A stretch of 64,000 nucleotides of DNA, taken from Saprospiraceae bacterium. Lineage in GTDB: Bacteria; Bacteroidota; Bacteroidia; Chitinophagales; Saprospiraceae. The notes under the pieces are model-generated. The model was not told the DNA's origin. It saw only the letters and a list, made by a program, of their open reading frames with translations, and made no database searches. This document shows, piece after piece, positions 45,959 through 54,264 of this stretch. Made by a program: the position numbers and the translations under genes. Position 1 is the first letter of the stretch; each line of letters starts with the position of its first letter. The stretch lies in assembly GCA_017985675.1 (NCBI GenBank), contig JAGNXB010000001.1, positions 186,001-250,000 of the forward strand. Direction: 5' to 3'.

Positions 45959-46924
45959 ATGACGCATAAAAAAATAAAGCAAATCCTTAAGGTTACTATT
46001 TTAATGTTAGGATATGCTGCACCTCTATTCCTGATGGGACAAGAAGGGCTCTCAGAAGCCAACTACCGCATTTATGCAACAGCAATAGGCAAGGAGGTAA
46101 CATTGAAGGAGATTGCTGCTGAGATGGCCTCTCATGATGTTTTATTTTTTGGTGAGGAGCACAATGATAGTGTGACACATTATCTCCAGGCCCGGATGCT
46201 GGAGGAAATGCACAAAATGTATGGTAGTAGATTAGCCCTTTCAATGGAAATGTTTGAACGGGACGTGCAAGTAGTTATGGATGAATATCTGGCAGGAAGG
46301 ATTAGGGAAAAACATTTCACAAAGGATGCCAGAGTGTGGAGTAATTACAGAGATTATAAACCAATGGTGGAATTCTGTAAAAGCAATGGGCTGGAGGTAG
46401 TTTGCGCAAACGCAGCTAGCCGCTATACTAATTTGGCGGGACGAGAAGGTCAAAAAGCATTGGAAAATCTACCAAAATCATCAAAGGTAAATTTTGCACC
46501 CTTGCCCTATATGGAGGCAACTGGAGGATATTACAATAAGCTGATGGAATTTATGCACGGACCGGCGCCATCTTCTACTGACTCGGCTGTCGTCCAGGTA
46601 CCTGTGGCAACGATGGGTGGGTTCAATCTCATAGCTGCTCAATCCCTTTGGGATGCAACTATGGCATGGTCAATAGCTGAATATACCAAGCGTAAAGCAA
46701 ACAAAAAGAAAAAAGTGTTGCAGTTAAACGGCCGATTTCATAGTGATAACCGCTATGCAATTGTTACACAACTAGCCCATTATGCGCCTAAATTAAAGTC
46801 ATTGGTTATATCATCAGTATCAGATGATTCATTCCCGACGATAGATTGGACCCAATACAAGGACTTAGGAGACTACATCATCGTGACAGATCCCAAAGTG
46901 CCAAAAACGTTTAAATCGGAATAG
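45959..46924 (+). CDS. ChaN-like envelope protein
   Basis: This 321-aa protein has a hydrophobic N-terminal segment (about 10-28) as a signal. 'HDVLFFGEEHNDSVTHYLQ' with Glu and His, 'LSMEMFERDVQ', 'WSNYRDYKPMVEFC', and a late 'LQLNGRFHSDNRYAI' are the conserved parts of the ChaN/DUF399 family, related to the EreA/Tiki-type fold. Campylobacter ChaN binds haem, and some relatives act in haem or iron uptake. The function here is unknown. It follows the adaptor-like gene after 131 bases and is closed by a strong terminator, so it may be a separate unit. Confidence 0.75.
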   Translation: MTHKKIKQILKVTILMLGYAAPLFLMGQEGLSEANYRIYATAIGKEVTLKEIAAEMASHDVLFFGEEHNDSVTHYLQARMLEEMHKMYGSRLALSMEMFERDVQVVMDEYLAGRIREKHFTKDARVWSNYRDYKPMVEFCKSNGLEVVCANAASRYTNLAGREGQKALENLPKSSKVNFAPLPYMEATGGYYNKLMEFMHGPAPSSTDSAVVQVPVATMGGFNLIAAQSLWDATMAWSIAEYTKRKANKKKKVLQLNGRFHSDNRYAIVTQLAHYAPKLKSLVISSVSDDSFPTIDWTQYKDLGDYIIVTDPKVPKTFKSE

Positions 46925-46960
46925 TTTGTAGTGTGAATACAATACTGGATAAGGCCTTAA

Positions 46961-47001
46961 TTAAATGAAACAACCCTCTATTGGAGGGTTGTTTCATTTA
47001 A
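46961..47001. terminator. Strong bidirectional terminator
   Basis: An 18-bp perfect stem (46961-46978 with 46984-47001) with a 5-base loop has AT-rich outer arms that provide T-runs in both directions. It separates the convergent ChaN-like and lpd genes. Confidence 0.9.
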
Positions 47002-47035
47002 ATCATCCACAATAGACAGATCACAGCTTCGTGTA

Positions 47036-48433
47036 TTACAAATGAATTACTTCATCGTAGGCAGCAGCAGCTGCTTCCATGACCGCTTCACTCATTGTAG
47101 GGTGAGGGTGCACAGTTTTAACGATATCCATACCAGTTGTTTCAAGTTTTCGGGCTACTACGACTTCAGCTATCATTTCTGTTACATTCATACCAATCAT
47201 ATGCGCGCCTAAAAATTCACCGTACTTCGCATCGAAGATGACTTTCACAAATCCCTCCTTTGCCCCGGAAGCACTTGCTTTGCCAGATGCGGAAAAGGGG
47301 AATTTGCCTACCTTTATTTCGTAACCAGCCTCTTTAGCGGCAGCTTCAGTAAAGCCAACAGAAGCTATTTCAGGACTACAATAGGTGCAGCCGGGAATGT
47401 TGTTATAGTTCATTGGTTCAGGATGGTGACCGGCTATTTTTTCGACACAGATAATGCCTTCTGCACTGGCAACATGCGCAAGAGCAGGCCCAGGTACGAT
47501 ATCGCCAATAGCATATATTCCCGGCACATTGGTCTGATAAAAATCATCAACAAGGACCATTCCCCGATCCATTTTAATGCCGATCTCTTCAAGGCCAATT
47601 TGTTCTGTATTGGGTGATACACCTGCAGCAGAAAGCACAACATCACATTCAAGTATCTGTACAGCACCATCTTTTCGACTTTTGACAGTGACTTTGCAAG
47701 TTTTGCCTGATGTGTCAACTTGTTCTACCGCACTATTCGCCAATACTTTAATGCCTTTTTTATTGAAGATCTTTGTTAACTCTTTGGAGATATCGGAATC
47801 TTCTCGAGGCACAAGGCCTTGCTCCATGAACTCGACAATCGTTACTTCTGTGCCAATGCTGTGGTAGAAGTAGGCAAACTCCACGCCAATGGCACCAGCA
47901 CCTACTACGACCATTTTATTTGGTTTTTTTGCAAGGCTCATTGCTTTCCTGTACTCGATGATCTTTTCACCATCAATCTTCAGATTGGGCAATTCCTTGG
48001 CACGTCCACCCGTAGCTAGAATGATATGTGGCGCCTCATAAATTGTCTTTTTCCCGTCTGCATCTGTTACTTCTACCTTTTTACCGCGGAGTAACTTTCC
48101 ACTACCATTAATAATGGTGATTTTGTTTTTCCGGAACAAGAATTGAATGCCCTTGCTCATACCGTCAGCGACTCCTCTGGAACGTTGAATCATTTTACCA
48201 AAATCAGCCTCAGCGCCTTTAACGGTAATGCCATAATCCTCAGCATGTTGAATATATTCAAATACCTGAGCACTTTTAAGTAACGCTTTTGTGGGAATAC
48301 AGCCCCAGTTGAGGCATATTCCGCCTAGTGACTCCCGTTCGACGACAGCAACTTTTAAACCTAATTGGGATGCACGTATAGCTGCAACGTAGCCTCCAGG
48401 GCCACTACCAATGACAATAAGATCGAATTGCAT
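47036..48433 (-). CDS. lpdA: Dihydrolipoyl dehydrogenase
   Basis: This 465-aa flavoprotein reoxidises dihydrolipoamide of 2-oxoacid dehydrogenase complexes and the glycine cleavage system. FAD-binding 'IGSGPGGYVAAIRA', the redox disulfide 'GGICLNWGCIPTKALL', NAD-binding 'VVGAGAIGVEFAYFY', 'YAIGDIVPGPALAHVA' and the C-terminal His-Glu pair in 'HPHPTMSEAVMEA' are all present. Length is normal. No E1 or E2 gene is adjacent. It is the last gene in a minus-strand run with the rhomboid, rlmH and SWIM genes (82 bases after the rhomboid). Confidence 0.96.
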   Translation of the reverse strand: MQFDLIVIGSGPGGYVAAIRASQLGLKVAVVERESLGGICLNWGCIPTKALLKSAQVFEYIQHAEDYGITVKGAEADFGKMIQRSRGVADGMSKGIQFLFRKNKITIINGSGKLLRGKKVEVTDADGKKTIYEAPHIILATGGRAKELPNLKIDGEKIIEYRKAMSLAKKPNKMVVVGAGAIGVEFAYFYHSIGTEVTIVEFMEQGLVPREDSDISKELTKIFNKKGIKVLANSAVEQVDTSGKTCKVTVKSRKDGAVQILECDVVLSAAGVSPNTEQIGLEEIGIKMDRGMVLVDDFYQTNVPGIYAIGDIVPGPALAHVASAEGIICVEKIAGHHPEPMNYNNIPGCTYCSPEIASVGFTEAAAKEAGYEIKVGKFPFSASGKASASGAKEGFVKVIFDAKYGEFLGAHMIGMNVTEMIAEVVVARKLETTGMDIVKTVHPHPTMSEAVMEAAAAAYDEVIHL

Positions 48434-48515
48434 GAATAAAATTATAAGGGTTAGAAGGCCAAATATAGGAAGGATCTTCCTTTTGGGTGATTTGATCTCT
48501 TGTGTAGTATCAAGC

Positions 48516-49130
48516 TTACATTATTCCCAAAGCCAGAAGAAAAATTTGAATACTCTCAGGGAAAAACAACATGGTCAGCAATAGTCCGGATAGAGCCCCA
48601 TATAAGTGGGCATCATGATTAATATGATCATTTTCACGACGTGAAGCCCATGATGAATAGGCCAGATAAGCCAAGGCAGCTACAATACCATAAATGGGAA
48701 TGATGCCATACAAGTAGAGAAGATTCAGCGGATAAAAAAGGACATATGCAAACAATACACCAGAAACAGCACCGGATGCACCGACACTTGAATATGACGG
48801 GTTATCCTTGTGTTTTAAGAAGGTAGGAATACTTGAAGCAATAAGGATAATGAAGTAAATTGTCACATATTTTATCCTACCACCTATTGGACCATCAAGG
48901 CTCATAAAGGTCTCTTCCACCACACTTCCAAATTGCCATAAAACAAACATGTTAATGCCAAAATGCAACCAGTTGCCATGGACAAACCCGGAGGTTAGCC
49001 AGCGTTCATATTGGTGTCCATGAACCACCGCATAAGGGCGGTCGGCCCATCGATCAAAAAATTGATGATCCTGAAAAGCCATATAGCTTACAATGAGATT
49101 TAAAGCAATTATGATAAGCGTAATACTCAT
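48516..49130 (-). CDS. Rhomboid-family intramembrane serine protease
   Basis: This 204-aa protein has about six membrane segments. The catalytic serine is in 'SSVGASGAVSGVLFAY' (GxSG) and the catalytic His in 'DAHLYGALSGL'. 'HGNWLHFGINMFVLWQFG' near residue 52 is the conserved H...N loop. It is an inner-membrane serine protease; substrate unknown. The gene is 38 bases downstream of rlmH on the same strand. Confidence 0.92.
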   Translation of the reverse strand: MSITLIIIALNLIVSYMAFQDHQFFDRWADRPYAVVHGHQYERWLTSGFVHGNWLHFGINMFVLWQFGSVVEETFMSLDGPIGGRIKYVTIYFIILIASSIPTFLKHKDNPSYSSVGASGAVSGVLFAYVLFYPLNLLYLYGIIPIYGIVAALAYLAYSSWASRRENDHINHDAHLYGALSGLLLTMLFFPESIQIFLLALGIM

Positions 49131-49168
49131 TCATTCAATTATTTAGTGTATTAAAATGAAGTATAGAA

Positions 49169-49627
49169 TTAATCATGGTGATAAGGATGGTTATGTAGAA
49201 TGGTAGCAGCTCGATATAGCTGTTCTAAAAAGACCAATCGAACTAATTGGTGATTAAAGGTCATTGGGGATAAGGATATAGCCCCTTGTGAGCGATTTCT
49301 GAGCGTACTTGAAAAGCCATAGGCTCCTCCGGCTAAAAAAATGATCCGACTACTCGCGCGCATCCGAAGCTTGTCCAGATGATGTGCAAATTCGCGCGAA
49401 CTATAAAGTGTTCCGTTTTCGTCGAGAAGTATGAGGATATCATTTGGGGAAAGGGCTTTAATAATTTGGGCAGCTTCTTTTTCAGGCGCATCGGGGCCAG
49501 TTCCAACATCCCGAAATTCCTTCAGCAATATGGGCATTATCGGCTTTAAACGCAATGCATACATGTTCATACCTTCAAGCACAAAGCCTTCCCAGGTCTT
49601 TCCAGTAAACCAACATTCAATTTTCAT
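49169..49627 (-). CDS. rlmH: 23S rRNA (pseudouridine1915-N3)-methyltransferase RlmH
   Basis: This 152-aa SPOUT-class methyltransferase modifies pseudouridine 1915 of 23S rRNA on the 70S ribosome. 'DILILLDENGTLYSSREFA', 'IIFLAGGAYGF' and 'LSPMTFNHQLVRLVFLEQLYRA' are family signatures. 'HNHPYHHD' ends the protein in the expected place. It is of normal length and overlaps the upstream SWIM-domain gene by 11 bases, so translation is probably coupled. Confidence 0.95.
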   Translation of the reverse strand: MKIECWFTGKTWEGFVLEGMNMYALRLKPIMPILLKEFRDVGTGPDAPEKEAAQIIKALSPNDILILLDENGTLYSSREFAHHLDKLRMRASSRIIFLAGGAYGFSSTLRNRSQGAISLSPMTFNHQLVRLVFLEQLYRAATILHNHPYHHD

Positions 49628-51329
49628 GCTGTGGGATCATTGGAATTGTCAATGAATGAACAAGGAGTTGTGGCCGTTCAGGATAACGTTTCTTTAAAAA
49701 TTGGCTAATGGCCTTTTTAAGGGAGTTTTGTTGTTTCCCCTCCATGGTGGCAAAAAGGTTTTGGACTACAACTGTGCTCTTGGGACCTATATGTTGGTCC
49801 AGATATTCAGCCAGAAACTGGTTGTAAACGTCAATAATCTGCTGTATATCATCGCCGGGAAATCGCTGGATGAAACGTTGAAAAAGTCGGGGAGAATGAC
49901 TGGCAACGAGAATTTTACTTAGTTCAGTCCATTCTTTTCGGTCGCAATGGATTTCGCTGAGCATGACATTTCGCTCGTAGGTAGCCGGAAGGGCAAGTAG
50001 AATTTGCCTTAATTGAAGTAGGAATGCGGGCCATTTTTTTTCCGACAAAAGTTTTTTAGCAGCAGCAAGATCGTTGGGTTCCAAACTAGTTTGAATGAGG
50101 TTAAGCATGATTGCTGGTAATTCGCGCTTCCGGTGCATTTCCCAAAAGAGATTAGCCTTAATCCTAAGCAAAGCCATGTAATGTGGATACCAGGTCAAGC
50201 CCTCAGCCAAAAGTCGATCTGCTCCTTCAAAATCACCTGTATCCACTAATGTTTGGCAAAGATGTTCATACACTACTGGTGATAATCTGGGAAGCTCGAG
50301 TTGCTCAATCCATGGTCCTTCCTTTTGCTCCTTATTTAAGGTTTGATAATAGACTAAGATAAATGACTGGCTATTTACTTGCTTGGGCAGCCCTTTCCGC
50401 AAATGGTAGCCGATTAGGGCATTTATCCTTTGCCGACCAGTAGCAAATCCAGCATATGATTGTAACGATAGCAACAGCATTTGGATGGCAAAATCCTCTT
50501 TCATCAGCATGAAGGGGTTCAAAGTATCTAATAGAAATTGGAATCTAGGGGATTCTGGATCCAGGTTTTGTACAAATTCGTCCCGGGTAATTAATTGGAT
50601 TATTTGCCGGATCAAAGCCGGTCGTTGTCTGAAAGAGCCGGATATTTGAAATTTTTGAATTAAATAGTTCAAATTGGCGAAAGCTAGGTCCTCAGTTTGT
50701 TTGATGAGGAGATCCTCAGTCTGGGCCAGGAGTTGTTTAATCAGTAGACGAAGAGGTTTGAGTGCTGGCTCTGGTTCAACAGCCAGTGAACCGTCATCAA
50801 GGATATAAGGTGCAAAGAGCTGCTCCAGATATTCTATATGGTGATGACTACCCATATTGTGAAAAAACCGTGCTTTAAAAGCGAGTGCAAATTCATTATC
50901 CACCTGGGCCCAATCCCTGATGAATTTTGCCTGGTCATCGGTTGGAACTAACAAAAGCAAGCGCTTCACTTGGATCTCGGGTACAAACTTTTTTTCTCCC
51001 TCCCTTTTTATGCGACGCTGGTCCCTAAGTCGTCGAAGCAAGAAGAGGACTGAGGCGACATGATTGCAGGGTAACTTTTTATGACCAAGTGAACAATCGC
51101 AGGTATGAGCCTTGAGAAAATTGCCCCGCATTTGCACTTCGGGTTCAAAGGTTTTATCCGTGCCGAGGACTCTGGCCTGCCACAGATGTTTATCTATTTC
51201 TCGAAGATGATCTACACGACCTTCCAGCAAGTATCGCTCAGCGGATAGTACAGTACTTTCCGGCAGTTGTACTTCAAGTAAATCAAGCGATAAGAGCGTT
51301 TTCAAGCAGAGATTTGGGTAAAAGGTCAA
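49617..51329 (-). CDS. SWIM zinc-finger protein
   Basis: This 570-aa protein has an N-terminal SWIM zinc finger, 'HTCDCSLGHKKLPCNHVASVLFLL' (CxC...CxH, about residues 75-98), here embedded in a 'GRVDHL' type region. The remaining 450 residues look all-helical and repetitive, with many 'LL..LP' and 'LRRLRDQ' type segments. SWIM domains bind DNA or proteins, and in bacteria they occur with SNF2-type helicases or alone. No helicase is present here. The function is unknown. The 3' end overlaps rlmH by 11 bases. Unlike rlmH, it is not a widely conserved core gene. Confidence 0.78.
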   Translation of the reverse strand: MTFYPNLCLKTLLSLDLLEVQLPESTVLSAERYLLEGRVDHLREIDKHLWQARVLGTDKTFEPEVQMRGNFLKAHTCDCSLGHKKLPCNHVASVLFLLRRLRDQRRIKREGEKKFVPEIQVKRLLLLVPTDDQAKFIRDWAQVDNEFALAFKARFFHNMGSHHHIEYLEQLFAPYILDDGSLAVEPEPALKPLRLLIKQLLAQTEDLLIKQTEDLAFANLNYLIQKFQISGSFRQRPALIRQIIQLITRDEFVQNLDPESPRFQFLLDTLNPFMLMKEDFAIQMLLLSLQSYAGFATGRQRINALIGYHLRKGLPKQVNSQSFILVYYQTLNKEQKEGPWIEQLELPRLSPVVYEHLCQTLVDTGDFEGADRLLAEGLTWYPHYMALLRIKANLFWEMHRKRELPAIMLNLIQTSLEPNDLAAAKKLLSEKKWPAFLLQLRQILLALPATYERNVMLSEIHCDRKEWTELSKILVASHSPRLFQRFIQRFPGDDIQQIIDVYNQFLAEYLDQHIGPKSTVVVQNLFATMEGKQQNSLKKAISQFLKKRYPERPQLLVHSLTIPMIPQHEN

Positions 51330-51456
51330 AAATAGATTAAACGTAGGTTATTGCCTGAGGTTTTGGCTTTTGTAATTGTCCAAAACACGAATTGAGGGGG
51401 AATTGATGTTAAACACGAAGAAATGTGTTGAATCGTCAAGAAATACTGACTTTTGC

Positions 51457-51960
51457 ATGATGAAAAAGTTATTCCTGATACGTCATGCCAAATCAAGTTG
51501 GGATGATGCCGGATTACGGGACTTTGAACGACCATTAGCTCAGAGAGGCAAACGCGACGCACCTTTCATGGCCAATATATTGCTAAATATGTCAGTCCAA
51601 CCTGATAAATTGGTCAGTAGTCCGGCCCAACGAGCCCAGGATACTGCAGTTCATTTTGCTAAGATCTTACATGTGGACCCATGGAATATCCAACTGATTG
51701 AAACCATCTACGAGGCACTTCCTGATACATTGCATGAAGTAGTCACTTCACTGGACAATCAATGGGAAACGGTGCTACTTTTTGGACACAATCCGGGCTT
51801 TACCTTATATGCGAACCGGTTTTCAGAAGGTTCACGTTTTGACAATGTTCCAACGTGCGGCATTGTATGTATCGAGTCCGATACAGAAAATTGGATTGAT
51901 TTTGTTCCAGGTAATGCTAAAATAAAAGAATGGTTCTTTCCAAAATCTTTTGCTATATAG
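51457..51960 (+). CDS. SixA-like histidine phosphatase
   Basis: This 167-aa protein starts at ATG 51457 or 51460; a longer frame from 51376 adds a poor N-terminus. The phosphoglycerate-mutase-type motif 'MKKLFLIRHAKSSW' with catalytic His, 'SSPAQRAQDTA', and the second His in 'VLLFGHNPGFTLY' place it with SixA-type phosphohistidine phosphatases. SixA removes phosphate from histidine on phosphotransfer proteins. The substrate here is unknown. It overlaps the DUF4296 gene by 31 bases and precedes a two-component system, a link that is suggestive only. Confidence 0.88.
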   Translation: MMKKLFLIRHAKSSWDDAGLRDFERPLAQRGKRDAPFMANILLNMSVQPDKLVSSPAQRAQDTAVHFAKILHVDPWNIQLIETIYEALPDTLHEVVTSLDNQWETVLLFGHNPGFTLYANRFSEGSRFDNVPTCGIVCIESDTENWIDFVPGNAKIKEWFFPKSFAI

Positions 51961-52280
51961 TATGCGCTTTAAGCATACTTCTCGCGTGTTCGTGCACTAA
52001 AGAATCGACATCATACAACTACGACCAGGATAAGTTAGTTGATGTTCTTATAGATGTGCACATTGCGCGGTCGGCCCTACAAAATGCGCCTGTAGACTCT
52101 CGTGATTCCCTGTATATTGCTTTATTCCAACAAATCTGTCAGATTCATCATGTCAGTAAGGATAGTATGTCCAATGATTTAGAACGTTTGACAGCTGATC
52201 CGGAATATCTCGAGTCCATTTATACCATTGTTATTGATTCCCTTGAGAATTCCCGGTTAAAAGAGCAAGCGGAGTATTAA
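51930..52280 (+). CDS. DUF4296 lipoprotein
   Basis: This 116-aa protein has a signal peptide with a lipobox ('LSILLACSC', lipidated Cys about residue 20 or 22). It then shows 'DKLVDVLIDVHIARSALQN' and 'YIALFQQICQIHHVSKDSM', typical of DUF4296, a small Bacteroidota family. It is probably anchored in the envelope; function unknown. The start at 51930 overlaps the preceding gene by 31 bases, as the signal peptide begins there. It precedes a 124-base gap with a promoter-like element. Confidence 0.82.
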   Translation: MVLSKIFCYIVCALSILLACSCTKESTSYNYDQDKLVDVLIDVHIARSALQNAPVDSRDSLYIALFQQICQIHHVSKDSMSNDLERLTADPEYLESIYTIVIDSLENSRLKEQAEY

Positions 52281-52323
52281 CCCAAATTTAATATGATGTC
52301 TGGTCCAAGCTGTTGATATCCTC

Positions 52324-52331
52324 TAATTTTG
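52324..52331 (+). promoter_or_regulatory. Possible -7 element of the two-component operon
   Basis: TAATTTTG fits TAnnTTTG exactly, 73 bases before the response-regulator ATG, which is a normal leader length. A -33 TTG at the ideal distance is not clear. Confidence 0.4.
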
Positions 52332-52404
52332 CACTTGATTTACTGGAAACGTTTTTTGAAATCGATCCGGGATCAAAGATTTTGATCTAAATAATTATTT
52401 ACAC

Positions 52405-53082
52405 ATGGCAGAACGAATCCTGATTGTGGATGATGAGCCTGATATCGTTGAGTTTGTAACCTACAATCTTACGAAAGAAGGTTTTGAAACAGCATCTGCC
52501 GTAGATGGGGCTCAAGCGATACAAGTTGCATTGGCTTTTAAGCCTGACTTGATTCTCCTTGATATCATGATGCCCGTTTATGATGGTGTTGAGGTTTGTC
52601 GTCAACTTAGAGCCAAGGCAGAGTTCCAAAATACAATCATCGCTTTTTTGACAGCAAGAGATGAAGACTATACTCAAATTGCTGCGCTGGATATGGGAGG
52701 TGATGATTTTATCACTAAACCTATTCGTCCGAAAGTACTCATAAGTCGGATTAAAGCATTGTTGCGCCGACGGGAAAGCCAGGAGGATGAACATAAATTG
52801 TTGCGATTAGGTGAGCATCTATCCATTGATAAGACGAGTTACCAGGTATACCTCTCCGGTGAGGTGATTGATTTTCCAAGAAAAGAATTTGAACTATTAC
52901 ATTTTCTTGCCTCCAAGCCGGGAAAAGTCTTCAAAAGAGAGGAGATTTACCGAAATGTATGGGGACCAGATGTCATAGTAGGTAACAGGACGATTGATGT
53001 TCACATTCGAAAAATTCGAGAAAAAATTGGTCCTGATTACATAAAAACTGTAAAAGGAATTGGATATCGTTTTGATTTTTAA
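52405..53082 (+). CDS. PhoB/OmpR-family response regulator
   Basis: This 225-aa protein has a receiver domain with the acidic pocket 'VDDEP', phospho-acceptor Asp53 in 'LILLDIMMPVYDG' and conserved Thr/Lys ('FLTARD', 'FITKPI'). A winged-helix DNA-binding domain follows ('RKEFELLHFLASKPGKVFKR', 'NRTIDVHIRKIREKIG'). It should bind DNA as a dimer after phosphorylation by the adjacent kinase. The stop overlaps the kinase start by one base (TAATG). Sequence features are PhoB-like, but the target regulon cannot be assigned. Confidence 0.93.
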   Translation: MAERILIVDDEPDIVEFVTYNLTKEGFETASAVDGAQAIQVALAFKPDLILLDIMMPVYDGVEVCRQLRAKAEFQNTIIAFLTARDEDYTQIAALDMGGDDFITKPIRPKVLISRIKALLRRRESQEDEHKLLRLGEHLSIDKTSYQVYLSGEVIDFPRKEFELLHFLASKPGKVFKREEIYRNVWGPDVIVGNRTIDVHIRKIREKIGPDYIKTVKGIGYRFDF

Positions 53083-54134
53083 TGGTTAACAAGAATTTCA
53101 CCACTCTTCAAGTCGCCTTTTTAAGCGCGGCTTTAGCAGGCTTTTTTGTGCTCTTAACCTTGTCGTTGTTGTGGGTTATGGGCGTCCGGTTTATTCCGTT
53201 TTGGTGCTGGATTGCCTGCCCTACTTTGGCATTAGGCGGGGTTTTTATTATGACTCAGCGTCTGGTAAATTTTTTTGTTTACCGCCGGATTAAACTGATC
53301 TACAAATATATTCATGAGGTAAAGACAGATCCTGAGGGCAAAAAGAATCTCTTAACAGGAGGGGATATTCTCGAATCAGTTGAGCAGGAGGTAAAAGTAT
53401 GGGCAGAAACGCAACAAAAGGAGTTGGAAACGCTCCGAGCACTCGAATCTTATCGACGCAGATTTCTCGGCAATATAAGTCATGAATTAAAGACGCCGAT
53501 ATTTAACATTCAGGGATACTTGCATACCTTATTGGAAGGCGGGCTGTATGACAAAAATATTAACATGAAGTACCTGGATCGGGCTGCTAAAAATGTTGAT
53601 AGATTGGAAACAATTGTTTCTGACTTAGAGACCATAGCCCAGCTCGAAGCGGAGCAAATGATTCTTGAAATGGAACCATTTGATCTGAAAGGATTGGTGA
53701 AGGAGGTTTTCGAAGATCACGAGCGACTCGCGGCAGAAAAGGAAATCCGATTACAATTTAAACAAGGTGCAGAGAGTGATTTTCAGGTAATTGCTGACAG
53801 AGAGCGCATCCGCCAAGTTCTTAACAATTTAATAACTAACGCCATAAAGTATGGCAAAGCAGGAGGTATCACTAAATTAGGCTTTTACGATATGGATGAT
53901 CGTATTCTGGTTGAGGTTGCTGATGATGGGATAGGCATCGAAGAGCCACATCTCAAACATGTTTTTGACCGTTTTTATCGGGTTGATATCAGCAGGTCTA
54001 GAGAGTTGGGCGGATCAGGCCTGGGTTTATCCATCGTAAAACACATCATCGAAGCGCACAAGCAGGGCATTACGGTTCGGTCTTCACAGGGGAAAGGATC
54101 CACTTTTGGATTTACATTAGCCAAGGCAAATTGA
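53082..54134 (+). CDS. PhoR-like sensor histidine kinase
   Basis: This 350-aa protein has two N-terminal membrane segments (about 12-32 and 37-60) separated by only a few residues, so there is no extracytoplasmic sensor domain. A linker helix with 'WAETQQKELETLRALESY' leads to the H box 'GNISHELKTPIFNIQG' (phospho-acceptor His). The ATPase domain follows: N box 'VLNNLITNAIKYG', G1 'VADDGIGIEEPH', F box 'FDRFYRVD', G2 'GSGLGLSIV'. It probably senses membrane or partner signals. It is cognate to the upstream regulator by overlap. Confidence 0.93.
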   Translation: MVNKNFTTLQVAFLSAALAGFFVLLTLSLLWVMGVRFIPFWCWIACPTLALGGVFIMTQRLVNFFVYRRIKLIYKYIHEVKTDPEGKKNLLTGGDILESVEQEVKVWAETQQKELETLRALESYRRRFLGNISHELKTPIFNIQGYLHTLLEGGLYDKNINMKYLDRAAKNVDRLETIVSDLETIAQLEAEQMILEMEPFDLKGLVKEVFEDHERLAAEKEIRLQFKQGAESDFQVIADRERIRQVLNNLITNAIKYGKAGGITKLGFYDMDDRILVEVADDGIGIEEPHLKHVFDRFYRVDISRSRELGGSGLGLSIVKHIIEAHKQGITVRSSQGKGSTFGFTLAKAN

Positions 54135-54264
54135 CCTATTACCATTGCCCTTAATGCTATTTTTCAACAAGGCGGTATAAAAAGGTATAAGTTTACTGGA
54201 AGCTTTCTGCAATCCAAACCGTTCAGAATACGCATCTTTGCGCCTTCAAATCCCAGAATATTAT

